Part shown: piece by piece, positions 43,788 through 55,100 of the stretch
Numbering within the stretch: the first letter of the stretch is position 1
Layout of the letters: each line of letters opens with the position of its first letter
DNA from: Panicum virgatum
Lineage: Eukaryota; Streptophyta; Magnoliopsida; Poales; Poaceae
DNA length: 64,000 bases
Assembly: GCF_016808335.1 (NCBI RefSeq)
Contig: NC_053153.1
Coordinates: forward strand, 12,845,033 to 12,909,032
Direction of reading: 5' to 3'
Notes under the pieces: generated by a model
Databases searched by the model: none
Told to the model about the DNA's origin: nothing
The model's input: the letters and a program-made list of their open reading frames with translations, nothing else
Translations under genes and position numbers: made by a program

Positions 43788-44620
43788 CGGACGGTAATTG
43801 GAATAACGTCAACCCATGGTCGCCATGTCCGGCGGCAAGGCCACCTGCCGGCGAGCCGAGAACCGGCAAGCGAGGCCGTGAGGAGGACACGGATCCGGAA
43901 TAGGTGCTAAGAGCACCGGCAAGCCACCCACCGCCGCCAGCGTCGGTACCAAGCAAGGCAACCTCTGCCTGCCCCGTCGCGCGCGCACCCACTCCGCCGT
44001 GCGCCAGCCTCCAGGTGTCGTCCTCCCGCCATGGCGTACCGTCGCCGTGCGTACGGGCGGAGTAAAGCGCCGCAAGCGGGAACGCGGCCGTCGGACGCGG
44101 CGCCATGACGTTCGACGGGCGGCCGAACGGTGAGCGGTGGCCGCCTTCTGGTGGCAGGCTGCTGCTTGGAAGGAGAGGAGGCGGCGAGCTGGGTCATCGC
44201 CGGCCGTGCCCACGCCGTGACGAGGTGCGACGCGATGCAGAGCGCGGCGTCGCTCTCTTGCTCTCCTCTGCTTCAGGGTAACATCATGCTGAAATAATTT
44301 CAGTCGGCACGCGCCTTGATGACTTGATCTGTCAGATTGTGCAATTCGTAATAGTAAAAACTTTGCTAAACCGAATTTTCGAAGTGAAAGTAACGAAGCT
44401 GTTCAATTAGACATGGATTATTCAGATATGATGTCACTCTGAATATTTCGCTCAGAAAAATCAGAAAACGAATAGTCTACTGTATCTCTATACACCACCA
44501 CCTCCCCCTGTTTTTTCCTTTGCAGCAAACGAACTTGCTGGCTTCGAGAGGATGCTCTCTGAAATGTAGCACCGGAATCAATTGTATTTCGATGTCACGA
44601 AGTTACAACGCGCGTGTACA

Positions 44621-44876
44621 AGGCGTTGTTTAGATCACTTTGCATTTTGAATTTTTGAAAGGGAATTTTCAACATTTGAAGTATTAAATGTGTACTAATC
44701 ACAAAACTAATTACAAATAGACTGTAAATCACGAGACGAATCTAATGTCATAATTAGGCTCATTAGATTCGTCTCGCGATTTACAGTCCATTTGTATAAT
44801 ATGATTTATTTTTTAATTACATTTAGTATACCATGCCAGCGACAAAAATTTAACATTTTGGGTTTTGTATTTGGAG
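44621..44876. mobile_element. MITE, GTTTAGATC family
   Basis: It begins AGGCGTTGTTTAGATCACTT and contains the family's face-to-face blocks GTAAATCACGAGACGAATC / GATTCGTCTCGCGATTTAC. The right end is degraded. Confidence 0.7.
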
Positions 44877-44961
44877 CGAAGGTAAAAAATTTGACGGGGA
44901 GCTACTGACACAGTGATACGTACAGTACGGTCAAGTCTGAACTCTGTTTTGTCGTTGCAGT

Positions 44962-46251
44962 TCGGGCTGGGAAAAAAACCCGAGAACCGAGAACCGAACC
45001 GAAGTTACCGAGAACCGATATCGAAGGAACCGGAACCGAAGAAGTTCGGTTCTTATTCGGTTCCATGATCTAAGGAACCGAAGTTTCTCGGGATATTCGG
45101 TACTTGGGCTCGGTTCTCCCGAAGAACCGAAATTCAGCCCATTAGGCCCAATGAAAGTTCGGCCCAACTAAAAACACTAATATCATCCGTTCCCCCAGTT
45201 CCCAACCCTAACATCACGCACGCGACTCATCCCAGGCTCCCAACTCCTCCCAGGCGACAGGCGCAGCGCAGGCGTACACCCCCGGCGGCGGCGCCCCACC
45301 TGACCTCCCCCCCGCCGCCCCCCCCCAACCCGGCAACCCCCGTCCGCTGTCCACGGTCGGCCACGGGCCACCCACCGCGACGGGCCGGACCAAGACCCTG
45401 CGCTGCGCCTGGGAGGCTGCGAATCACCAGATCGCGCGCGCAGTGCCCCGGCGACTCCGCAGACCCGCGCGCCGCCACACGGGAGGACAGATCGGCGCTC
45501 CGCAGGTGCGTCTCCTTTCACGAACCAGGGAAGCCACCAGATGTAGCGCCGGAGGCCGTCCCGGGCGCGGTTGTCGGTGGATGTCGGGGTCGCCGTAGTA
45601 CCGGTAGGTGGTGATGCAGTTGTTGCAGTCCTGCGCGAGGAGCCGGACCTGGTTCGTCCAGGCGCGGACCTGCTCGTCGTGCTCGCCGCCGGGAGGCGCC
45701 GTCCTGCCTGATGAACTGCACGTCGCCCCGGACACCGCTCAGCAGCAGCGTCTCGTCGCGGATGAGGCCCAGCAGCGTTGTCACGGCGCCGGATGTGAGC
45801 TCCGCCAATGCTACCCGGCCGGCGGCCCTTGCTCACCAACTTTCTCGCTTGTCTACCTAGCTAGCTTGGGCAGTTTTGGCAGAGGCTAGCAAGAGTCTAT
45901 TGTAATTTGTATATTTTTGCTAGATGTCTGAGGAGGATTTGCAGCAAGAGGTGAGTAATTGGACAGAGATGCATGCTATAATGCTACTATAATGCTACTT
46001 TTGCTTGTTTGAATTGATGTTTGGATTGGTGCTAAAATTAGAGGAGGTGCTGTCAAAATTTGCTATTGAATGAGCTGTATTTATGCATCTTGAAACTTCG
46101 GTTCCTTCGGTAAGTACCGGAACCGAACCGAACTACCCGAAACCGAAGTTGCTCGGTTCCTGCCTCTAAAAAGAACCGATCGGTACATATTATCTTGGAA
46201 CCGAAGTTCTGTAGGAACCGAGGAACCGTTCCTCCCGAATGCCCAGCCCGA
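44962..46251. mobile_element. hAT-superfamily transposon carrying an NLR gene fragment
   Basis: TIRs TCGGGCTGGG ... CCCAGCCCGA are flanked by a perfect 8-bp duplication GTTGCAGT (44954-44961 and 46252-46259), the hAT signature. Subterminal regions are packed with GGAACCGAA / TTCGGTTCC words in both orientations (44980-45125 and 46090-46235). There is no transposase. The interior holds a broken NLR coiled-coil sequence on the minus strand, so this looks like gene capture by a non-autonomous hAT. Confidence 0.9.
45420..45808 (-). pseudogene. NLR N-terminal (Rx-type coiled-coil) fragment inside the hAT element
   Basis: From an ATG at 45808 the minus strand encodes AELTSGAVTTLLGLIRDETL then [14 protein letters not shown]. 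This is the start of grass CC-NLR proteins, which act as intracellular pathogen sensors. After a frame change it continues [21 protein letters not shown], the region of the domain that normally follows the second helix, then GDPDIH. In a third frame it gives [13 protein letters not shown]. The segment normally between the first two blocks is mostly deleted. No NB-ARC is present. At least two frameshifts plus a deletion make it non-coding. Confidence 0.78.
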
Positions 46252-46317
46252 GTTGCAGTCTCACCAGTTGCATCAGGCAGGCAGTACAGCTGCAGAGTGC
46301 AGACTGCAGAGCATATG

Positions 46318-46583
46318 GGCTGTGTTTAGTTCCAAAATTTCTCTCTACAAACTTTACTATTCACCTATCACATTAAATCTCTTGCCTCATGCATGAAACA
46401 TTAAATGTAGGTAAATAAAAAAACTAATTGTATAGTTTTGATGTACACGAGGAGACGAATTTTTTGAGCCTAGTTAGGTTATGGTAGGACAATAATTATC
46501 ACAAACAAACGAAAAATGCTACAGTGTGCTACAGTATCCGATGTGACCCTTTTTACCACTATTTTATATATCTAAACACAGCC
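46318..46583. mobile_element. MITE with perfect 12-bp TIRs
   Basis: GGCTGTGTTTAG (46318-46329) is exactly mirrored by CTAAACACAGCC (46572-46583). The 3-bp flank ATG is duplicated (46315-46317 and 46584-46586). The interior has AGACGAATTTTTTGAGCC and GTGCTACAGTATCC. A 3-bp duplication suggests PIF/Harbinger-like origin. Confidence 0.85.
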
Positions 46584-46734
46584 ATGGTCACCTACTGTGT
46601 TCTCCTCTCTGTTCTCTGTTTTTTTATAAAAAAAGTTATGGGCACATTTTCATGGGGAGAAAAACTCATTAACCATTTCATTCAGACATTTTATATACTA
46701 TATTAGCGTTTGTCATTTTATCTTATCATGTAAA

Positions 46735-47047
46735 GCCTTGTTTAGGTCATTTTGCATTTTGCATTTTTGAAGAAAAAAAATCAACATTTGAAGTATTAAA
46801 TGTAGACTAATCACAAATCTCGTCTGTAAACTACGAGACGAATTTAATGAGCCTAATTAATCCATCATTAGAGCATGTTTACTGTAGCATTACTGTAGTA
46901 ATTTAGTGTCTAATCACGTCCTAATTAGGCTCATTAGATTCGTCTCGCGATTTATAATCCATTTGTGTAATGCGATTTATTTTTCGACTACATTTAGTAC
47001 ACCATGCAAGCGATTTACAAAAAAATTATATTTTGCGTTTTGGAATC
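46735..47047. mobile_element. MITE, GTTTAGATC family, right end lost
   Basis: GCCTTGTTTAGGTCATTTTGC is followed by the foldback blocks found in the 12047 copy. It stops at TTTGGAATCT without the mirrored TIR. It contains an extra ACTGTAGCATTACTGTAG duplication. Confidence 0.65.
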
Positions 47048-48270
47048 TTATAATTGACGTTGATCTTTCCCTGAATTTTTATATCTCACACGTTTGATCT
47101 AAAAGCATCATCACCAGAAAAACACATTTTTCACATGATATTCATTACCCCACTGACTCACTAGCTAGTTGGATAAGGACTTTGTGCGGATGACTAGTGC
47201 TTTCGTCCTCTCCTGGGGGCGGGGTGAATCTCGTTACATTCGAATTCGAAGATTAGGACGAAATCCAACGACTAGTTCAAGAAATACTGCTGTTGTACTG
47301 CAGTAGTGCTATGACCTATTGCATGGCCAACTATGAAACTTTTACAAAGACAAAACCAAGGTGAACGTACCCAATGAGCTTACAGATTCCAGTAGTTTGC
47401 AAATGCAACCATTCGGAGTGCGTTGCAAAGTCAGCGGCCGCAAAGATATATAGCCATACATGTCCCTGTTGTTGGTGAAACACCCCAGTTCAGGCTGCAG
47501 CTGATGCACATGCATGGTACCATCGATCTCACATCTGATAGCAACAGGAGGTTCGATTTAAGACATGTTTCTGTCACTCATCTTGACCTCTCGGGGTACC
47601 CATCTTTTGTTGTCACGAAGCATATACATACTGTGTTCATACTTCACCTTCAACTTCAATTCTTGAGATGATGATGCACTCTATTTTGCTGCTTTGGAGG
47701 ACGGAGTGTTACAGCCACATGGAGTTGAATGACACGACACTACTGTATTGGTGGCAAGTCGTAGGAGTTCATCACTGCAGGTCTTCCATTTGCGTATGTT
47801 CAATATTCACTTTGTTGCATAGTAGAAAACAGGGGCGGCGCTATGTTCAATTTGCCTGATGCCCACCAGGTTAATAAATTTTTTATCACTAGTTTGATTT
47901 AAATCTATTATCTTATTATTTGGCCAACAATCAGAGTCTCCACGTTCGCTCTCAAGGTTTAGAAATTCCCACGTTAATCGGAGAAAAATAAAAATTACTC
48001 ATCACTGCCATTATAATAAAAATTAGCCTAAAACACCTTTGTGCCTAATTAAAAATCACCCGCTAATGCCATTATGAAAAATTAAATATAAATTATCATT
48101 TAGCTATGTATCAGTTACAAACATATACTAATTAATAAAAACTAAAACTAACAACAATCAATCAAAATAAAATAAAAATAAAAATAATTATATGCATAAT
48201 ATTATTAAAGCTCAACAAATCAAATTGTTATAATAGTAGATCATATTTGAATTGTTTTAACCAACAGTAA
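47048..48270. other. intergenic, nothing recognised
   Basis: An 82-codon frame at 47423-47671 has no family-like features. The rest is AT-rich. Confidence 0.35.
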
Positions 48271-48275
48271 GATAT

Positions 48276-49960
48276 TGTAAGCATCTAGGCCCTCAAGGTA
48301 TGTTTCGGTGATTAATGACAACCATTATTGTGACTAATGAGTTTGTGCAGCTTAATATATCATTATCGCTCATTTGGTCATATGTCAAAAGAGGTCCCTC
48401 AATTTCATTATTCAAAAAAGCGATATCGGTATTCAACTCAATTATATGTCAAGACTAAGGATCTTTCTAGTCCTAAGTGTCATAAGGATGAGAAGGACAC
48501 TTAGGTTAGTATAGGTTTTATAGTTTTGTAGTGATCGCACTATTAAGAGGGGTTAATGCCAAGTAACTTGAGTATGGACATGGTCAATCAAAAATGGATG
48601 CACACTATGGTCACTCAGGTTCCTAGAAGTTCAAATAAGTGGTTTTCAACTTATATCTCAAGAATATTTGGATTTCATTCAAGACTCAAATCAGAAAAGG
48701 CAAAATCAGAAAAAGTCTTTAACACCGGTTTAACCGACGCTTTCATTTTTCTATACGTCGGTTAAACGAAGTCAGCAGAGTCTGGACAAGTCAATACACC
48801 GGTTAAACCGACGTGTTTGAATTTAACGTCGGTGCATTAGTCCAGAGTTGGTTTTTCCAGGGTGTTTCAAGGTTCTATACACCGGTTAAACCGACGCTGT
48901 TTGAATTGAGACGTCGGTGCAATTGACCAGTGAGATGGTTTTTCCAGGGATTTCTGAAGTTGTACTCACCGGTTAAACCGATGATGGTTTTGAGTTAATG
49001 TCGGTGCAGTTGTCCAGAGACTTGGTTTCTCAGTTGATCAGTGGACAACTACACTCACCGGTTAAACCGATGATACGTCGGTTAATCTGCCCAAATTGTA
49101 ACAGCTAGTTTTCAGAAGGGGCAGTTTACATTCATCGGTTAAACCGACGCTGGCTATTGGAGGATCGTCGGATTAACCGGCGCTACACAGTTTTCTGGCA
49201 GCTTTTCTCCAACGGCTCTATTCGTGTGAGCTGCCTATATATACCCCTCCAACGGGTCATTTTGCACACTCTTAACACCAGGCAACATTCATACACTCAT
49301 ACATTGTTGAGAGCCACCTTGAGCTTCATCTTTCACATACTTGTTCATTCAATCAATCAAGAAGCAAGACTAAGGACTTGAGTAGAGAGAAGCTTGTGTG
49401 CATCCGTTCTTAGTGATCGGTTCTTGCTCAAGTGAAGGCCCTAGCTTGTTACTCTTGGTGATTGGCAGCACCTAGACGATCTTGGTGATTGAAGGTGTTT
49501 CTTCTGGAGCTTGCCAACGATTGTGGGAGCCCGAAGAAGTTTGTATGTGGCTTGAGCTTCACCACGCCGGGATGGTGAACGGAGACTCTTAGTGAGCGCC
49601 CTCGTCTCGGTGACTTGGGAGGTGACAAGACTCTTAGTGAGTGTCACAACATGGATTAGGGGGGTGTGCCAACACATCGACACCACGGGAAAAAAATCTG
49701 GTTGTCTCTTGCCCACTCTTTATTTTCAAGCACTTATTTTCATGCAATTATTCATGTGCTTGACCTTAGAGATCATAGCTTAGCTCTACCTTGCTTAGTT
49801 TCGTATGTAGTTGTATCTTTGTAAGCTTGTGTAGTTTGCTTAGCTAGCCGGTTAGTGAATTGAGCCTTACTAGTATTGCATAAGTTAAGGTTGCTTTATC
49901 TTGTTTTAGAAATTTGAAAAAGGCCCAATTCACCCCCCTCTTGGTCCATCGATCCTTACA
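48276..49960 (+). repeat. 5' LTR of the SIRE-type element
   Basis: TGTAAGCATCTAGGCCC ... CGATCCTTACA. The TATA box CTATATATACCCC is at about 49235-49247. U3 carries about nine copies of CACCGGTTAAACCGACG-like motifs between 48720 and 49185. The 5 bp before it (GATAT) cannot be tested for duplication because the right junction is truncated. Confidence 0.93.
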
Positions 49961-49961
49961 A

Positions 49962-49973
49962 TTGGTATCAGAG
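49962..49973 (+). other. primer-binding site
   Basis: TTGGTATCAGAG, complementary to the 3' end of initiator tRNA-Met, starts two bases after the LTR end. The same sequence follows the second LTR at 62855-62866. Confidence 0.9.
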
Positions 49974-50016
49974 TCTCGTTGCTCATTTGGATTGTTAGGC
50001 TTCACTGCCTAGAGCT

Positions 50017-52129
50017 ATGGCCAAGATGGGTGGTTCGCCGCCTCACTTCGAGGGCAAGAACTTTGCCTATTGGAAAGTTCGCATGGCCGCATACCTTATG
50101 CGATTGCCCCCGAAGTGTGGTTGGCAACAAAAATCGGGTTCACCGGAACTCCTACCACGGAACAACTAAAGTGGAATGCAAAGGCTAGAAATACAATTTT
50201 CGAACCCATTAGTGAGGAAGTCTTTGCTAGAGTAAATGGCATGGACTTAGCAAGTGATATATGGAAAGAGCTAATTGAAATTCATGAAGGCTCTACAAAA
50301 GTTCGTGAGCAAAAGTATCACTTGTTTAGAGCTAAATATGATTACTTTAAGATGCTAGCTCATCAAAATTGCAATGATATGTATTCTCACTTGAATGTCA
50401 TTGTAAAGGACATTAATGCTCTTGAAGTTTCTAAAATTGACAGTGGCTCCATCAACCGCAAGATTCTCAAGCTCCTACCGAAGCCCAAGTATAACATCAT
50501 CAATGATATGCTTCAAAAAGAGAATCTTGATACAATGGAAATGGGAGAGCTTGTGGGCGAAATTCGCGCTCATGAAATGGGTATCCTTGGTATGTCCGAA
50601 GAGCCAACTATAAGCAAGTCAATTGCTCTCAAAACCAAGGCAAACAAGCACCGCAAGCTTAAGATGGTCAAGCAAGAATCAAACTCAAGCAATGAAGAAA
50701 AGATCATCATGAGAGCTCATCCGATGAAGAAGATGATGGAGAACTTGCTCTCCTGATGAGAAAGTTCACACGCTTGAATGACAAGATCAACAAGAAAGGT
50801 TTCAACTTTGACCCTAAAAGAAGAATGTTCCGGCCATGGGGAGATGTCAAGAACAAAAATTGCTACAATTGTGGAGAAAAAGGTCACATTGCTCCAAATT
50901 GCCCCAAGCCGGACAAAATAAAGAAGGACAACAAGAGCAAGCATCGCCATGATTCAAGCGATGATGATGAAGATGAGAAGAAGAACAAAAACAAGAAATT
51001 TGGGAAGAAGAAGAGTCATGACAAGAAGACCAAGCTCTTCCCGAAGAAAAAGGGCAACACCAAGAGAAGCTTCTTGGTAGAAAAATAAGAGTGGGTGACC
51101 AATGTCTCATCAAGCGAAGAGTCAAGTGATGAGGAAGAAGATATCGTCACCATCGCCCTCACCAATGAAGAATCATCGCTACCTCCACCTCCCATGTGCC
51201 TCATGGTAAAAGGTAAAACAAAGGTATGTGAGGTGGATAGTGACAATGATAGTGATGAAGAGGTTGACCCTTATGAGTTTACTAACCTCATTAATGAGTA
51301 TACATCCGTTATCAAGAGGGAAAATGGCAAAGTCAAGATTCTTGAGAGCACTGATGCCAAGTTAGAGCTTGCCCACTCCGATTTGCTTGGCAAGTACAAT
51401 GACTTGCTCAAAAAGCACAATGAGTCAATTGTACTTGCTAAGCAAGTTGAAGAGAGCCACAAAAAGCTTAAACAAGAGCATAGTGAGTTGGCTCACAAAT
51501 ATCAAGAACTTGAATTTGCCTATGAAGCAATTGACCCAAGTCTTGAGAACTTTGTCAATGAAACTATTGAAAAGGTCAATGCTTCTACCTCATGTGATGA
51601 CCTACTCATTAATGCAAATGTCACTAATATTGTGCCCGAGCTTGCTCCTTCTAGGGAAAAGGAATTGATGGATCAAGTGGCAAGCCTCAAGAGTAGTGTG
51701 GAGAAGCTCTCAAGAGGAGAATACATCCACAAGGAAATTCTCTTCAACAATGCACGTGACTATGGCAAGAGAGGTCTTGGTTCATTTCCGGAGCCAAATC
51801 AAGGCACCACTCCTTCTCCGGAGATCAAGACTAGCTTCATCAAGGAAGTTGGTTCATATTGCCAACATTGCCAAGTCACCGGGCACCACACTAGGGAGTG
51901 CACCTTACCATCATGCCCTCTTCCCACTTTACCAAAGAATTACTCATCAATGTTTCAAAATAACCATTTTCTCTTGAGTAAAGTGAAGGGCAAGGTGAAG
52001 GCCAAATTCATTGGCAAAATTGCTAAGGAGTCAAAGAATAAGCTCCCCAAGCAACTTTGGGTCCCAAAAGCTCTTGTCACACATGTGCAAGGTCCAAAGC
52101 TTGTTTGGGTTCCTAAAACTCAAAAGTAA
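50017..52129 (+). pseudogene. copia gag, frameshifted
   Basis: Reading starts at ATG 50017 (MAKMGGSPPHFEGKNFAYWK). A one-base shift near 50095 is needed to enter the long frame (APEVWLATKIGFTG, then WKELIEIHEG). A second shift near 50690-50712 leads to the first zinc knuckle (CYNCGEKGHIAPNC). A TAA at 51086-51088 separates this from a long acidic coiled-coil-like segment. A second CCHC knuckle (CQHCQVTGHHTREC) lies near 51860-51900, and the frame ends at TAA 52127-52129. Two knuckles and a long C-terminal extension fit SIRE-lineage gag. It packages RNA in the particle; this copy is defective. Confidence 0.85.
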
Positions 52130-52145
52130 ATTTTCATGTGTGTAG

Positions 52146-55100
52146 GTGAACTACAAAGCCGGTGGAAAACATTGGGTACTTGATAGCGGTTGCTCTCAAC
52201 ACATGACCGGCAATGATAGCATGTTCACCTCTCTTGAAGACCCCGGCGATCATGAACATGTCACCTATGGTGATAACTCAAGCGGGGAAGTCTTAGGCTT
52301 GGGTAGAATAGCTATTTCTAAAGATTTATCTATTTCTAATGTCTTGTTTGTAGAAGCACTTAGTTTTAATCTTATTTCTATTGCTAAATTATGTGATTTT
52401 GGACTAATGTGTACCTTTGACAAGAATGGTGTTGTAGTAACTCATGAAGAAGACAAGTCATTAGTATTCACGGGGTTTAGGCATGGCAACATTTACTTGG
52501 TGGATTTCTCTTCAAAGCAAACAAGCACCATGACATGCCTCTTCACCAAGTCGTCTCTTGGGTGGCTTTGGCATAGAAGAATTGCTCATATTGGCATGAG
52601 CAACCTCAAGAAAGGCCACAAGAAAGGGATGATCACCGGCTTGAAGGACGTTACCTTTGACAAGAACAAATTATGCAAAGCATGTAAAGCCGGGAAAGAA
52701 GTTACAACACATCATCCCATCAAGACGATGTTGTCTACCTCCAAGCCGCTCGAGCTACTTCACATGGATCTCTTTGGTTCAACTACATACAAGAGCATTG
52801 GTGGTAACCTCTATTGCCTAGTAATCGTTGATGATTTTTCACGTTATACTTGGGTCATGTTTCTAGGTGTAGCGAAAATGGCCTCTCATGCCATATTTCA
52901 ATATAATGTTTTGGCGATTGATGACACACACAACACTTGGACTAATATGATTGTCAAGATAAATATTCCCAGGCTTTTAGGTTCAAGTGATGACAAAGAG
53001 AAGATAGGCGCAGCTAGGCCCGAAGGGCCACCCCTACGGTCCAAAGGACAAGAATCGAAGAGACTGTGAAGAAATTCAATACACCGGTTGAACCGATGTT
53101 TAGGAAAAGACACACGCCGGTGTAATTGTCCAGAAGCTGGAAACTGAAGATACACTCACCGGATTAACCGACGTTGAAGAAAATGCATACGTCGGTGCAT
53201 TGCAAACGAAGACCGATGAAAATACATACACCGGTTGAACCGACGATGCATCGGTCAATTGCATCGGTTCAGTTGTCCAGAGAGGTGGTTTTTTGGAGGA
53301 ACGTGAAGAAGTTACAATCACCGGTTAAACCGACGCTAATTTTACATACACCGGTTGATTGCATCGGTTAAACCGGCGATACACCGGTTGATTGCTAACG
53401 GCTAGTTTTTCAAGTGGCAGTTTACATACACCGGTTGAACCGATGATGGCTTTTGGGGTACGTCGGATTAACCGGCGTTAAGCACATTTCGGGCAGCTTT
53501 TCTCCAACGGCTATATTTGCTTGTGCTGCCTATATATACCCCCAAGGCCGGGTCATTTGTGAGTGCTGGAGTTCAAGGAAGTATACTAGAGCTAAAGATC
53601 ATCTCCAATCACCATAGAGCTTCATTGTACATCATATAGGCTTAAGCACACTTGTTAGAGTGCTTAGTGCTTGATTAGGGATTAGTTCTTGCGAGAGCTC
53701 CCTTGAGAGAAGTCTTGCTGCGGCAAGCAAACACTTGTACTCGTCGTGTGACCCTCCGACTTGGTGTGGAGTGGCAACGACACTTTGTGCGGGGAAGGAG
53801 GCCCCTACTTGGTGTTAAAGCTCCAAGATAGTGAAGACGGTGCCGTGGTGACGCTTCGAGATAGACGGTGGCGGTGACCTCGTCTTTGTGACTTGGTGTC
53901 ACTTAGCCTTTGCTTGTCGGGAGCCTTGGAGGCGTGGCAAGACGGTGATCAAGCGAAGAGACTCGGCATCACACTTGTTCTTTGTGAGCAAGTGGCCGTG
54001 GACGTAGGGAGGGACTTTGGTGTCCTAACCGAACCACGTTAAATCGTGTGTCTTGGTGTCTTCACGGGAGTTTGCATATCTTCTCCCTTACCGCTTTACT
54101 TACCGCATTACGTTTCCGCATTTACTCTTTCTTGCTTATCTTTACTTTCCTAGTTAGTTTGATTAGGATTGGCTATAGGTGGCAAGTCTTTTGGGGTAAG
54201 TAGAGGGTAGCATAGATAAACTTTAGTCATAACTAGCATGTGTAGGACGTGTTAGGTTTATCTTATGCAATTAGATTGAGCCCTAGGATAGAAAAGCGAT
54301 TAGCGACCCTATTCACCCCCTCCCCCTCTAGGGTCGGACACCCCGGTGATCCTTACACTAGGCGATAAGGGTGAAACTCCGGAAATCTTCAAGACATTTG
54401 CAAGAAGAGCTCAAAGGGAGTACAACTGCCCAATTGTGAAGATCCGGAGTGACAACGGCACCGAGTTCAAGAATATGAAGATTGAAGAATGGTGCGATGA
54501 AGAGGGCATCAAGCATGAGTTCTCCGCCACCTACACGCCTCAACAAAATGGAGTGGTGGAAAGAAAGAACAAGACACTCATCACTCTAGTAAGAGCAATG
54601 TTGGATGATTATGGCACGTCCGAGAAATTTTGGGCGGAAGCAATCAACACGGCGTGTCATGCATCCAACCGAGTGTATCCCTACCGACTCCTCAAGAAAA
54701 CTCCATATGAGCTCATCACCGGGAGGAAACCAAATATATCCTACTTTCGAGTCTTTGGTTGCAAATGCTTCATTTATAAGAAGAAAAGGCTCGGTAAGTT
54801 TGAGAGTAGATGTGATGAAGGTTTCTTTCTTGGTTATGCATCAAACTCCAAAGCATATAGAGTATTCAATCAAACCTCCGAGTTAGTTGAAGAAACATGT
54901 GATGTTGAGTTTGATGAATCTAATGGCTCCCAAGAGGAGGTTGTTGGCTATGACGATGTAGGTGATGAGGAGATTGATGATGCTTTGAAGATGTCCATTG
55001 GGGATATCAAGCCGGAAGAGGTGCATGAAGACAATGATCAAGGGGAGGACCTTCCTCATATACACCAAGCAGAGCAAAATGTTCCACCACAAGCACAAGT

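Larger units (their letters stand above)
42640..44280. repeat. GC-rich segmental duplication (about 42640-43380 and 43540-44280)
   Basis: Both copies share, in order: CATCCGATTTGCCATAC-like DNA, CTCCGGCTYGGCGYTCGTGC, the hairpin GGGTGGACGGTA, GGGAACGCGGC, TTCGACGG(C/G)CGGCCGAACGG, CATCGCCGGCCGTG and CTTGCTCTCCTCTGCTTC. The copies are diverged. Frames are open on the minus strand in both but encode different peptides, so I do not call genes; they may be decayed copies of a GC-rich first exon. Confidence 0.7.
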
